Shown here piece by piece: positions 7,169 to 16,475 of a DNA stretch of 44,526 nt (the first letter of the stretch is position 1; every line of letters starts with the position of its first letter). Made by a program: the position numbers and the translations under genes. The DNA lies in NCBI GenBank assembly GCA_013044245.1, contig JABEVK010000069.1:1-44526 (forward strand). Reading direction: 5' to 3'. The notes under the pieces were generated by a model, which was not told where the DNA came from, did no database searches, and saw only the letters and a program-made list of their open reading frames with translations. This DNA comes from Spirochaetales bacterium. GTDB lineage: Bacteria; Spirochaetota; Spirochaetia; JABEVK01.

Positions 7169-8044
7169 GTGAGACAGCATTACTATCTGGTATCAAGCCT
7201 TTACGAGCTGTTTCTTGACGCCAAGGCGCCGGTAACGCTGAAAGGTTTTCTCGATCAGTGCGACGATATGCTCCTCCCCGAGGAATTCGACGAGCTTAAA
7301 AAGCTCTTTTTGTTGAAGGATTTGGGTGTAGCTGTGCAAGAATTCGCGTTTCCTGTTGCCAACCGTCAACCGGTGGTTTGGTCCCGCGAGCTCTTGGCTG
7401 ATTTTTTAGCACCGTTTGATGTTCCCTCGAGCTCGCTTACACCCGGCGAACTAGAATTCCGTGAACTGGGCGGTAGGCCTAGTCGGTTGGACGAAATTCT
7501 TTTGACGATCTACAATCGCCTCGACGAAATCGTTTCACCGAAAACGGCAGAGTGGTTTCTCTTCGATTTAGACCTACGCAACGTAACCACCGCTTTAGCC
7601 CTGCGAAAAACAAAACAACCATTTCATGAGAGCATTATCAAAGTTGGCACAGCGGCCATGGCTGTTGTGCAGTCCGCAGCGGTAGATTTTGGTCTGTCGT
7701 TGGATCTTCCTTACCTGCCTAAGCTGGTGGAGGTCTACGGAGAAAAACAACTTCACAGCATGGAACGTGACAAGCAGACGATCAGCGGTGCCGTTGCGGC
7801 AGAACCTTCGGCGATTGAAAAGCATATTGACCAGATCCGTTGGGATTGGCTGACCCAGAATTGGGAAAGCGAAACCTTCGGAACTTACGCGGTTTATGCG
7901 TATGCGCTTAAGTTAGCCATGGTTGAACGGTGGAATGGTCTGAATCCCGAAGAGGGCGGGCGTTTGTTCGAAAAATTAGTGAATCAAATTAAGGGGAGTA
8001 TTGTCTTCTCGGACGAGCTCTTCGTCGGAAAAGGGAAAAGGTAA
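7169..8044 (+). CDS. DUF2764 family protein in the V-ATPase operon
   Basis: This 291-aa, mostly helical soluble protein begins with HYYLVSSLYEL, the usual opening of DUF2764. The family is found between subunits E and A in V-ATPase operons of spirochaetes and Bacteroidetes. Subunit C, which links the rotor to the c-ring, is not encoded elsewhere in this operon, so DUF2764 may fill that role; this is inference from position. The start is GTG 7169, just after the E stop. The stop overlaps the ATG of subunit A. No catalytic motif or membrane segment is visible. Confidence 0.82.
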   Translation: MRQHYYLVSSLYELFLDAKAPVTLKGFLDQCDDMLLPEEFDELKKLFLLKDLGVAVQEFAFPVANRQPVVWSRELLADFLAPFDVPSSSLTPGELEFRELGGRPSRLDEILLTIYNRLDEIVSPKTAEWFLFDLDLRNVTTALALRKTKQPFHESIIKVGTAAMAVVQSAAVDFGLSLDLPYLPKLVEVYGEKQLHSMERDKQTISGAVAAEPSAIEKHIDQIRWDWLTQNWESETFGTYAVYAYALKLAMVERWNGLNPEEGGRLFEKLVNQIKGSIVFSDELFVGKGKR

Positions 8045-9798
8045 TGGTTAAAGGAAAAATTACGGGCATCATTGCCAACCTGCTGACGGTCAAAGTTGAC
8101 GGCCCCGTCGGTCAGAACGAAATCTTTTTTGTCGCGTTAGACGACGGCAAACTGATGGCGGAAGTTATCCGCATATCAGGCGATACAGTCTTCGGCCAAG
8201 TGTACGAAAGCACCCGCATGCTCAAAGTTGGTACAGACTGCGAGTTTATGGGGCACATGCTCGAAGTCGAACTCGGACCGGGCATTCTGTCACGCAACTA
8301 CGATGGTTTGCAGAATGACCTAGACAAAAAAACGGGCGTTTTTCTTAAACGTGGAGAATACACCGAAGCCCTTGATGAAAAGGTTTCGTACGAATATAAA
8401 CCGCTGGCCAAGGTTGGCGATTTTGTTCATGCCGGAGATTGGCTGGGTTCGGTTAAAGAAGGTTGGATCGATCACAAAGTGATGGTCCCCTTCAAGTTAG
8501 AAGGCCGCTGGAAGGTCAAGTCCATTACAGGAGCCGGGTCGTACACCATTCGACAAAAAATCGCGGAATTAGAAAATGACAGTGGCGATGTCGAAACTGT
8601 TACGATGGTTCAAAAGTGGCCGGTCAAGCGAGCGATTCACACGTACAAAGAAAAGCCACGTCCCTTTAAAGTCATGGAAACCGGTGTTCGAATGTTTGAC
8701 ACCTTTAACCCCATGGCCGAAGGCGGTACAGGCTTCATCCCGGGTCCTTTCGGTGCCGGTAAAACGGTTTTACAGCACGCACTTTCGAAAAACGCTGAAG
8801 CCGACCTCATTGTTTTTACTGCTTGTGGTGAACGCGCTAACGAGGTTGTTGAAATTTTCACCGAGTTCCCTGAGCTGATTGACCCACGAACGGGCCGTAG
8901 CTTGATGGAGCGCACGACGATTATTTGTAACACCTCGAACATGCCCGTAGCGGCCCGTGAAGCTTCGGTCTACACCGGAATGACGATTGCCGAATACTAC
9001 CGGATGATGGGTCTCAAGGTTTTGCTCTTGGCTGACTCAACCTCCCGTTGGGCACAGGCTTTGCGCGAAATGTCTAACCGTCTTGAGGAGCTTCCCGGCC
9101 CGGATGCATTCCCCATGGACCTGCCTGCCATTATTTCGAACTTCTATGCGCGAGCGGGTTATGTTGTTCTGAACAACGGGCAATCGGGATCGGTAACTTT
9201 TATTGGCACCGTTTCTCCGGCGGGTGGTAACCTGAAAGAGCCAGTGACGGAATCTACTAAAAAATCGGCGCGCTGTTTCTACGCTCTTCAGCAAGCGCGC
9301 GCTGACCAAAAGCGATACCCCTCGATTGACCCGATCGACAGTTACTCGAAGTACCTGGAGTACCCTGAAATTTGCGATTACCTTAACGCCAAGCTAGGAT
9401 CAGATTGGGTGGACAAGGTGGCTAACGCAAAAAACTGGGTTTACCGAGGAAAAGAGGCCAGTGACCAAATTAACATTCTTGGCGACGATGGCGTTCCGAT
9501 CGATTACCACTTGACCTTCTGGAAAGCCGAAACCATCGACTTTGTTTTGATGCAACAGGATGCCTTCGATAAGATCGACGCCCAATGTTCCTTGCCACGC
9601 CAAAAGTACATGATGGATCTCGTGACCGACGTGGTCGAGGCGGCCTACAATTTCGATTCGTTCGATCAGGTGGCCCCGTTCTTTAAAAGGGTGATCAACA
9701 TCCTTAAACAGATGAACTACGCGGTCTATGAGTCAGATGAGTTCCGTAAGTACGAAAAAGAATTCCGCGAGACCCTGCAAGAACGGAGAGTGAAGTAA
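8044..9798 (+). CDS. atpA: V-type ATP synthase subunit A (catalytic)
   Basis: The catalytic subunit hydrolyses or makes ATP in the A3B3 head. The 584-aa length is normal. The Walker A loop GPFGAGKT lies near residues 233-240, followed by CGERANEV with the catalytic Glu region. The DSTSRWAQALREMSNRLEE block is a Walker B/signature segment of A subunits. The A-type N-terminal insertion (bulge domain, about residues 110-200) is present, with LGPGILSRNYDG before it. The ATG overlaps the DUF2764 stop and the stop overlaps the subunit B start, indicating tight translational coupling. Confidence 0.97.
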   Translation: MVKGKITGIIANLLTVKVDGPVGQNEIFFVALDDGKLMAEVIRISGDTVFGQVYESTRMLKVGTDCEFMGHMLEVELGPGILSRNYDGLQNDLDKKTGVFLKRGEYTEALDEKVSYEYKPLAKVGDFVHAGDWLGSVKEGWIDHKVMVPFKLEGRWKVKSITGAGSYTIRQKIAELENDSGDVETVTMVQKWPVKRAIHTYKEKPRPFKVMETGVRMFDTFNPMAEGGTGFIPGPFGAGKTVLQHALSKNAEADLIVFTACGERANEVVEIFTEFPELIDPRTGRSLMERTTIICNTSNMPVAAREASVYTGMTIAEYYRMMGLKVLLLADSTSRWAQALREMSNRLEELPGPDAFPMDLPAIISNFYARAGYVVLNNGQSGSVTFIGTVSPAGGNLKEPVTESTKKSARCFYALQQARADQKRYPSIDPIDSYSKYLEYPEICDYLNAKLGSDWVDKVANAKNWVYRGKEASDQINILGDDGVPIDYHLTFWKAETIDFVLMQQDAFDKIDAQCSLPRQKYMMDLVTDVVEAAYNFDSFDQVAPFFKRVINILKQMNYAVYESDEFRKYEKEFRETLQERRVK

Positions 9799-11117
9799 TG
9801 GATAAACAAGCGTTTCAAAAGGTTTATACCAAGATCCTTAAGCTGACCAAGGCGACCTGTACGCTTAAGGCGACGGGAATCGGCAACGAAGAGTTAGCGT
9901 ACGTGGATGGACGTCCCGCCCAGGTTGTAAAAATTCAAGGCGAGGAAGTGACTCTGCAGGTATTTCAAGGCACGGAAGGCATCGCTACCAATTCGGAAGT
10001 TGTGTTTACCGGGCGCTCACCGACGCTGAAAGTCTCGGATCAGTTGGCTGGGCGGTTCTTTAATGCCTATGGCCAGCCCATCGATGGTGGTCCGGAGGTT
10101 GACGGACAGGAAGTTGCGATTGGCTCTCCTACTGTTAACCCGGTACGCCGTAAGCAACCGTCCGAGCTGATCACCACGGGTATCGCCGGAATCGACTTAA
10201 ATAACACCCTGGTTACCGGACAAAAAATTCCCTTCTTCGCTGACCCAGACCAGCCGTACAACCAGGTAATGGCCGATGTCGCCCTCCGTACCAAAGCAGA
10301 TAAAATTATTCTTGGTGGCATGGGATTGTCGAATGACGACTACCTGTACTTTCGCAATTTGTTTGACAATGCCGGTGCTCTCGACCGCATCGTTAGCTTT
10401 ATCAATACCACCGAAGACCCGCCTGTCGAGCGCCTGTTGATTCCCGACATGGCGCTCACCGCTGCTGAGTATTTTGCTGTTGAGAAAAACCAACAGGTTC
10501 TGGTTTTGCTAACGGACGTAACGCTCTATGCAGACGCCTTGGCCATCGTTTCGAACAAGATGGATCAAATTCCGTCTAAAGACTCGATGCCTGGTTCGCT
10601 CTATTCTGACCTTGCCAAGATCTACGAAAAAGCCGCTCAGTTGCCTTCGGGGGGCTCGATTACGATTGTGGCGGTAACGACCTTGTCGGGCGGGGATATT
10701 ACTCACGCCATTCCCGACAACACAGGCTACATCACTGAGGGTCAGCTCTTTTTGCGTCGCGATACCGAAATAGGAAAAGTCATTGTTGACCCCTTCCGCT
10801 CACTGTCCCGCTTAAAGCAGTTGGTAATTGGAAAACGAACTCGTGAAGATCACCCGCAGGTGATGAATGCCGCAGTTCGTCTGTTTGCCGACGCGGCAAA
10901 AGCCAAGACCAAGCGTGATAACGGGTTTGATCTTACCGACTATGATGAGCGTACCATTCACTTTGGTGCAGACTATTCCCGAAGCCTTTTAGCTATTGAC
11001 GTTAACATTCAAGTTGATGAAATGCTTGATACGGCGTGGAATCTGTTTAGCAAGTACTTTAGCAAAACCGAAGTCGCAATCAAACAAAGCCTGATGGATA
11101 AGTACTGGAAGGCATAA
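9798..11117 (+). CDS. atpB: V-type ATP synthase subunit B (regulatory)
   Basis: The non-catalytic nucleotide-subunit of the A3B3 head. It has 439 aa and the expected lack of a Walker A loop: the region reads TGIAGIDLNNTLVTGQKIPFF. Typical B-subunit blocks follow: DVTLYADAL, MPGSLYSDLAKIYEKA, and GYITEGQLFLRRD. Arg residues in the SLSRL segment are the expected contact to the catalytic site. The start overlaps the A stop by one base and subunit D begins 1 bp after the stop, all consistent with equal expression in one mRNA. Confidence 0.96.
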   Translation: MDKQAFQKVYTKILKLTKATCTLKATGIGNEELAYVDGRPAQVVKIQGEEVTLQVFQGTEGIATNSEVVFTGRSPTLKVSDQLAGRFFNAYGQPIDGGPEVDGQEVAIGSPTVNPVRRKQPSELITTGIAGIDLNNTLVTGQKIPFFADPDQPYNQVMADVALRTKADKIILGGMGLSNDDYLYFRNLFDNAGALDRIVSFINTTEDPPVERLLIPDMALTAAEYFAVEKNQQVLVLLTDVTLYADALAIVSNKMDQIPSKDSMPGSLYSDLAKIYEKAAQLPSGGSITIVAVTTLSGGDITHAIPDNTGYITEGQLFLRRDTEIGKVIVDPFRSLSRLKQLVIGKRTREDHPQVMNAAVRLFADAAKAKTKRDNGFDLTDYDERTIHFGADYSRSLLAIDVNIQVDEMLDTAWNLFSKYFSKTEVAIKQSLMDKYWKA

Positions 11118-11118
11118 G

Positions 11119-11730
11119 ATGGCCATAACGTATCAATTCAATAAAATCGCGATGCAACAGTTGCGGGCTCAGCTCAAGATGCGGCAGATCGCTCTGCCGG
11201 TTCTGAAAAGCAAAGAAGCCGCCCTGCGAGTCACGATTCAAAAGCAGAAGGATGAGCTCAAAGAGCTCAAAGTTCAACTGCAAAACCGCCTCAATGCCCT
11301 GAGAAAAGACGTAGGGTTGTGGGCTGAGTTTCCGCTAGAGATTTTTGAACTGAAGAATGTCGAAGTTGGTGTCAAAAAAGTCGCGGGTGTCAAAACTCCG
11401 CTTTTGCAAAACCTTGAATATGGCATTGCCTATTTTTCTCGGTTTGCTGGACCCAACTGGTTGGCGTTCGGAATTGTCGAGCTTCAACAGCTGACGGAAC
11501 TTTTGTCGCAGGTTGAGGTGGCCGAAAAACGCGTGTCAATTTTGGAGTATTCTCTCAAAAAGACCACGCAAAAGGTCAACCTCTACGAAAAGGTTCAAAT
11601 TCCCGAATACAACGACGCCCTTTTGCGCATTAAGCGCTATTTGGAAGATGTCGACAACCTCGAAAAATCGGCTCAAAAGATCACCAAGTCCAAACAGGCC
11701 GCTGAGGCGGCCGGAGTGGGTGCCGCATGA
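11119..11730 (+). CDS. atpD: V-type ATP synthase subunit D (central rotor shaft)
   Basis: Subunit D is the central stalk coiled coil that rotates inside the A3B3 head. This 203-aa protein has two long helical arms: an N-terminal one (about 5-65) with Leu/Lys heptads and a C-terminal one (about 125-190) with KRVSILEYSLKKTTQKVN, separated by a more globular middle. This is the usual D design. The gene overlaps the next start by 4 bp (ATGA). No subunit F gene, its usual rotor partner, is found in the operon. Confidence 0.93.
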   Translation: MAITYQFNKIAMQQLRAQLKMRQIALPVLKSKEAALRVTIQKQKDELKELKVQLQNRLNALRKDVGLWAEFPLEIFELKNVEVGVKKVAGVKTPLLQNLEYGIAYFSRFAGPNWLAFGIVELQQLTELLSQVEVAEKRVSILEYSLKKTTQKVNLYEKVQIPEYNDALLRIKRYLEDVDNLEKSAQKITKSKQAAEAAGVGAA

Positions 11731-13604
11731 TCGAGAAGATGAAAAAACTGTCGCTTCTGCTACGGAGCGACGACCGTAATGTTATTTTGCGCCCTTTGCA
11801 AGATTTAGGTGTCTTGCACATCGAGTTTGGCAAGGACACCCAGCGGTTAGAGGTTTTGCTTCTTAAAGAAAATATTACCAAACTGGAAAGGGCTTACGGC
11901 TTTATTAAAGCCCTTACCGACGAAGCGCATACCACGTTTCATCAAGAATCAATCGATGACCTGGACTCGGTGGTTGATGTGGTCGATAAGACTAACGTCG
12001 AGCTTGAGGACCTGCGTACGCAGGGAGAAAAGCTGGCGAAAGAAGTCGCCGCTCAAGAGGTTTGGGGAGACTACGACGCCGCAAAGTTAACGGCTCTTGA
12101 GACTGCTGGGTTACATTGCCGGTTCGCGTCAGCGTTGACCGGGGAATATGAGGCTGTGGCGGACGAACCTTCGTTCATCGAAGTGGCCCGCGATGCTTCG
12201 CATGTGTACTATGTGTCTTTGACTGAAAAAGGAAAGGAGCCTGTTGACCTTGTGGGGCAAGAGGTTTTCTTAGCGGGGTCGTTAAGCCAGCTCAAGGCAA
12301 AAGCACTGGCAATTCACGAAGACATTGAAAAACGTCGCAAAGCCCTGCTGTCGTATGGTCGTTACCTAGACGAAATCACAAAAGGTATTAAGACCTTTCA
12401 AGACCGCTTGGCGTATGCGTTGGCTAACAATAGTCTCGTTGAGGTCGCTGATGGTAAGGCCCTTTTACTGCAAGGGTGGTTCCCTGTCAAACGAGAAGTC
12501 GATGTAAAAGCCTTCCTCGAGGCGTCGACTTGTGCGTATTTGATTGAAAACCCGATGCACGAAGATTCGCCCCCGATTTCGATGCGCAACGGAAAATTAG
12601 CGTCGCTGTTTGAACCTATCACGAAGGTATATAGCCTTCCCAACTACCATGAAGCTGATACAACAGCCTTTTTGGGACCGTTCTTCGCCTTGTTTGTTGG
12701 TTTGTGTTTGGCCGATGTTGGCTACGGATTTTTGATGCTAGTAGCAACCGTGTCGGCGTTTTTTGCCCTCAAGGGCGAAATGAAAAAAATCGCAGGCCTG
12801 GGAATTATCTTGTCCTTGACCACGATCTTGGGCGGCATTCTTTTAGGAGATATGTTTGGGATTCAGGCAGATAGCTCTGCTTACCCTAGTTTCCTTAAGT
12901 CGTTTGCCAGTTTTGGTTCCATGGATCAAGCCATGCGTTTGCCGATTTTTTTGGGTATCGTTCAGGTGCTTCTGGGACATTTTATCCGTTCCTACAATGG
13001 TTTTAAGAACAACGGCATACAAGGGGCGCTCAAGCCGCTGGGAACAGCCTTTCTGGTTGCTTTTGCAGCCATTGGCATTCTCCAAATGGGTTACTTTGGT
13101 GACGGGCCGCACCTGATGGTGGGACCAATACCGATCGGGCCTTGGATTTACGCTATCCCGAACCTGGCTCTCGTTACCAAAGTTCTGGCTATTGTTGGTG
13201 TTGTTCTCGTGCTGTTTTTTAACGGTGTTGAGCATCACGTCAAGTTTTATCTGCGACCAGCGCATGGGCTTTGGGAGCTTTTTGAGTTCTTCTCTCAAAT
13301 CTTGGGCGACTTTTTGTCCTACTTGCGTTTGTTTGCGTTGGGGTTGGCAGGCGGCCTGTTGGCCATGTCCTTCAACACGATTGGGCTGATGGTCCTTGGC
13401 AAGGGGGATAACCCTTTGTTGTGGCTGGCTCTGGTGGTAGTACTCCTTTTAGGGCACTCCATCAACCTTGGTTTGGCTTTAATTGCGTCGTTCGTGCACC
13501 CCGTCAGGCTCACGTTCGTCGAGTTCTATAAAGCGATCGGATTTAAGGGGGGAGGAGTTTCCTACTCACCATTCCGAATGCAGACAAAATCTAATCAAAA
13601 CTAG
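11727..13604 (+). CDS. atpI: V-type ATP synthase subunit I (stator membrane subunit)
   Basis: The stator subunit forms the ion half-channels against the K ring. The 625-aa protein splits into a soluble N-terminal half (about 1-300, with coiled-coil arms) and a membrane half with about seven or eight hydrophobic segments. The family motif PNYHEADTTAFLGPFFALFVGLCLADVGYG is split around residues 308-337, and LRLFALGLAGGLLA contains the essential Arg expected opposite the K-ring Glu. HPVRLTFVEFYKAIGF near the C terminus is also characteristic. ATGA overlap with subunit D. Confidence 0.96.
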   Translation: MIEKMKKLSLLLRSDDRNVILRPLQDLGVLHIEFGKDTQRLEVLLLKENITKLERAYGFIKALTDEAHTTFHQESIDDLDSVVDVVDKTNVELEDLRTQGEKLAKEVAAQEVWGDYDAAKLTALETAGLHCRFASALTGEYEAVADEPSFIEVARDASHVYYVSLTEKGKEPVDLVGQEVFLAGSLSQLKAKALAIHEDIEKRRKALLSYGRYLDEITKGIKTFQDRLAYALANNSLVEVADGKALLLQGWFPVKREVDVKAFLEASTCAYLIENPMHEDSPPISMRNGKLASLFEPITKVYSLPNYHEADTTAFLGPFFALFVGLCLADVGYGFLMLVATVSAFFALKGEMKKIAGLGIILSLTTILGGILLGDMFGIQADSSAYPSFLKSFASFGSMDQAMRLPIFLGIVQVLLGHFIRSYNGFKNNGIQGALKPLGTAFLVAFAAIGILQMGYFGDGPHLMVGPIPIGPWIYAIPNLALVTKVLAIVGVVLVLFFNGVEHHVKFYLRPAHGLWELFEFFSQILGDFLSYLRLFALGLAGGLLAMSFNTIGLMVLGKGDNPLLWLALVVVLLLGHSINLGLALIASFVHPVRLTFVEFYKAIGFKGGGVSYSPFRMQTKSNQN

Positions 13605-13608
13605 GTAA

Positions 13609-14085
<477 letters not shown>

Positions 14086-14088
14086 AAG

Positions 14089-14119
14089 GTTAGGGCCGGC
14101 TCGACGAGCTGGCCCTAAC
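14089..14119 (+). other. Stem-loop between atpK and the PTS IIA gene
   Basis: GTTAGGGCC (14089-14097) pairs perfectly with GGCCCTAAC (14111-14119), and the inner GCTC/GAGC can extend the stem. It lacks a T run, so it is unlikely to be a simple terminator; it may stabilise the 3' end of the abundant c-ring message or reduce read-through. Confidence 0.6.
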
Positions 14120-14139
14120 GGCCAAATAAAGAGGGCAAA

Positions 14140-14616
14140 ATGCTGATTTCCGAGATTTTTAAACCGGAGTGGGTTCTTGTCGATTTGAAAAGCACTACAA
14201 AAGAGGACGTCTTTCGCGAGATGGTCGATTTTTTGGTTCATAAGGCGCCGGCTTTGTCACGGGAGACTTTGTTGACGGGTTTGTGGGAACGCGAAAAGAA
14301 AATGACGACGGGTATTGCCCGTAATATTGCTTTACCGCATACGCATCTTCCGAATCTGAACCGAACCTATGGCGTCCTCGGGATCTCGCAAAAAGGGATA
14401 GAGTATCAGAGCTTAGACGGCAAGCCTGTCCATGTGGTAATGATGCTGGTGGGGGATGATAACGCCCCTGACGGCCATCTGTTTGTTTTAAAAAACCTCG
14501 CCTTATTGATGACCAATCCGGAGTTCTACCCCGCTTTGATGAAGTGCAAGACACCGAAAGACGTCTCGATGACAATCGGCGAGTTTGAAGAACTGTCAAA
14601 ATTCTATTTCAGTTAA
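14140..14616 (+). CDS. PTS EIIA type-2 domain protein
   Basis: A single-domain EIIA of the fructose/mannitol/nitrogen-PTS class, 158 aa. The phosphorylation site is seen in GIARNIALPHTHLP, with H67 as the likely phosphorylated His. The domain shape is normal: an N-terminal ILVDL-like strand and helix, then HVVMMLVGDDNAPDGHLFVLKNLALLM. No EIIB, EIIC, HPr or EI gene is nearby, so it is more likely regulatory (PtsN-like) than part of a transporter. It lies directly after the V-ATPase operon, separated by a hairpin, with its own GAGG site. A regulatory link to the ATPase is conceivable but unproven. Confidence 0.9.
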   Translation: MLISEIFKPEWVLVDLKSTTKEDVFREMVDFLVHKAPALSRETLLTGLWEREKKMTTGIARNIALPHTHLPNLNRTYGVLGISQKGIEYQSLDGKPVHVVMMLVGDDNAPDGHLFVLKNLALLMTNPEFYPALMKCKTPKDVSMTIGEFEELSKFYFS

Positions 14617-14647
14617 AAATCCTTTCGCGTCGGATTCCCTCAGGAAC

Positions 14648-14676
14648 TTGTCAGGCTAAGAACTCCTCGGTAAGAT
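14648..14676 (+). promoter_or_regulatory. serS promoter, -10 hexamer 5 nt before ATG
   Basis: TTGTCA (14648-14653) and TAAGAT (14671-14676) are 17 bp apart. The -10 ends 5 nt before the serS ATG at 14682, so transcription would start at or next to the start codon (leaderless). Confidence 0.55.
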
Positions 14677-14681
14677 GAGTC

Positions 14682-15962
14682 ATGCTTGACTTGAATTTTC
14701 TGAGGGATAACCTCGATGCCGTTCTGCTGAATGTAAAAAATCGCTATATGACGGCTGACCCCCAAGAAGCTCTCCGATTAGCCGATGAGCGCTCACGACT
14801 GTTGCAGACACTAGAAGCCCGCCGAGCCGCGCGCAACGAAAACGCGGGAAAAATGAAGGGAAAACTCGAGCCAGACCTAAGGACGTCTCTGATCGAAGAA
14901 GGACGGCAATTGAAAGAAGCGATTGCCACCGTCGAAGAAGAGCTGGTACAGGTGGAGGCGAGCTTTAAAAAAGCCATGATGGCGCTTCCAAACATGGCCC
15001 ACCCCGATGCCCCGGTGGGAAAACTCGAAGGTGATAATTTAGAAATTAAACGGGTTGGCATACCCACAACCTTTGACTTTGCTCCGTTGGATCACGTGCA
15101 ATTGGGTGAAAAACTTGACATTATCGATTTTGATGCCGGTACTAAGGTTTCAGGCACAAAGTTTTACTTTTTAAAAAACGAAGGCGTGTTTTTGGAATTG
15201 GGGTTGGTACGCTACGCCTTAGATCTCTTAACCAAAAAAGGTTTTACACCCCTGATTACCCCTGATATAGCCAAAGAAGAGATTTTGGCGGGCATTGGGT
15301 TTAATCCTCGAGGCGAAGAATCGAATATCTATCCCTTAGAGGGGACGGGAACCTGCCTCGTTGGAACTGCCGAAATCACTTTGGGCGGCTATTATTCCGA
15401 GGAAATCCTCGATTTATCGCAAGGCCCTATAAAGATGGCTGGGGTTTCTCACTGCTTTCGTCGCGAAGCGGGGGCTCACGGTCAGTTCTCGAAGGGACTG
15501 TACCGCGTTCACCAGTTTACTAAGGTTGAGATGTTTGTTTATTGCCGTCCCGAAGAGTCCAATGCGTTACATGAGGAACTGCGGGGGATTGAAGAAGAGT
15601 TGTTCACCTCGCTTCAAATACCGTTTCGGGTTGTGGATACTTGCACCGGAGACTTGGGGGCACCCGCCTATCGAAAGTATGACCTAGAGGCATGGATGCC
15701 CGGCCGTGGCGAGGGCGGTGATTGGGGTGAAATCACCTCCACCTCGAACTGTACGGACTTTCAAGCTCGTCGCCTAGGAATCCGGTACAAGGACGATGCT
15801 GGCCGAAATCGTCCAGTCCACATGCTGAATGGAACCGCGGTGGCCGTAAGCCGAGCTATCGTGGCGATTCTTGAGAATTTTCAGCAAAAAGACGGTTCGG
15901 TGCGCCTTCCGCCTGCCTTGGTGCCCTACTGCGGCTTTGAAGTGATCAAACCGAGAAAATAG
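14682..15962 (+). CDS. serS: Seryl-tRNA synthetase
   Basis: It attaches serine to tRNA-Ser (and tRNA-Sec if present). At 426 aa it has the normal length. The first 110 residues form the long antiparallel tRNA-binding arm (Arg/Glu-rich coiled coil, including a RRAARNENAGK segment). The class II catalytic core follows: TAEITL, motif 2 as HCFRREAGAHG, the VEMF strand, EITSTSNCTDFQARR, and motif 3 as LNGTAVAVSRAIVAILEN. There is no Shine-Dalgarno before ATG 14682; the upstream promoter suggests a leaderless mRNA. A perfect palindromic terminator lies downstream. Confidence 0.98.
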   Translation: MLDLNFLRDNLDAVLLNVKNRYMTADPQEALRLADERSRLLQTLEARRAARNENAGKMKGKLEPDLRTSLIEEGRQLKEAIATVEEELVQVEASFKKAMMALPNMAHPDAPVGKLEGDNLEIKRVGIPTTFDFAPLDHVQLGEKLDIIDFDAGTKVSGTKFYFLKNEGVFLELGLVRYALDLLTKKGFTPLITPDIAKEEILAGIGFNPRGEESNIYPLEGTGTCLVGTAEITLGGYYSEEILDLSQGPIKMAGVSHCFRREAGAHGQFSKGLYRVHQFTKVEMFVYCRPEESNALHEELRGIEEELFTSLQIPFRVVDTCTGDLGAPAYRKYDLEAWMPGRGEGGDWGEITSTSNCTDFQARRLGIRYKDDAGRNRPVHMLNGTAVAVSRAIVAILENFQQKDGSVRLPPALVPYCGFEVIKPRK

Positions 15963-16001
15963 TAACCAGCCTCGGCAGTAAACCCTAGCGATAAACAAAA
16001 A

Positions 16002-16027
16002 AAACCGCCCTAGGGCGGTTTTTTTTT
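16002..16027 (+). terminator. Bidirectional terminator between serS and the 106-aa orphan gene
   Basis: A perfect palindrome around CCGCCCTAGGGCGG (16002-16021) with A runs on one side and T runs on the other, so it can stop transcription from both directions. Confidence 0.9.
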
Positions 16028-16075
16028 AACGAAAGACAATGCCTAAAGTAAAAAATATCAGGTTCAAACGCCAGA

Positions 16076-16396
16076 TTATTGCCAATAGGATTGCTGGGCT
16101 GAGTGGAAGTCGTTTTTGTTGTCGGCGTGAAAAGGCTTATTATAGGTCGTCTTGGAACGATTGCAGTATTGGTCAACAGCTGCTTTAAAGACCCGTTTGT
16201 ACTCCATGAAGTTGTACTTGCCGAAACCACGAGCTTTCATGGACTCCCAAACAATGGCATCGAGTTTTTCTTTGCCTTTTACGCTTAAAACGCGGTTGTA
16301 GGCCACAAAATAGTCCCGGCCAAGCTGGGGACCGTTTTGGGGGTCCGCCGCAGCAACAATTACGTCGCCCGTAAAATCACAAATCAAAGGTGTCAT
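16076..16396 (-). CDS. Hypothetical protein, 106 aa
   Basis: I do not recognise this family. The open frame begins farther out at 16435, but ATG 16396 is preferred because GGGAGGAGA (complement of 16401-16409) lies just upstream. The protein is soluble and slightly basic. It opens with TPLICDFTGDVIVAAADP, has a helical middle (EKLDAIVWESMKARGFG) and a polar tail rich in Asn, His and Lys, with two Cys. No signal peptide. It has its own good promoter (16423-16451) and the bidirectional terminator, so it is a single-gene unit, divergent from the NeuB-family gene. Confidence 0.75.
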   Translation of the reverse strand: MTPLICDFTGDVIVAAADPQNGPQLGRDYFVAYNRVLSVKGKEKLDAIVWESMKARGFGKYNFMEYKRVFKAAVDQYCNRSKTTYNKPFHADNKNDFHSAQQSYWQ

Positions 16397-16422
16397 GGCA
16401 TCTCCTCCCACAAGTTCCTGTA

Positions 16423-16458
16423 ATTTTATCGACATCTTTTGAATTTGTCGATAGACAA
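16423..16458 (-). promoter_or_regulatory. Promoter of the orphan gene overlapped by palindromic operator-like repeats
   Basis: On the minus strand, TCGACA (16451-16446) and TAAAAT (16428-16423) are 17 bp apart. A perfect inverted repeat TATCGACA (16427-16434) / TGTCGATA (16446-16453) covers the -35 and the end of the -10. A second palindrome TTGTC-GATA-GACAA overlaps at 16445-16458, toward the neuB-like gene. Three TGTC/GACA half-sites in 27 bp suggest a repressor site that could serve both divergent genes. Confidence 0.55.
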
Positions 16459-16475
16459 ATGCCGAAAATCTCCGT

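Noticed and set aside
14089-14119. Terminator after the V-ATPase operon
   Set aside because: The stem is strong but no T run follows, so it is listed as a stem-loop only.
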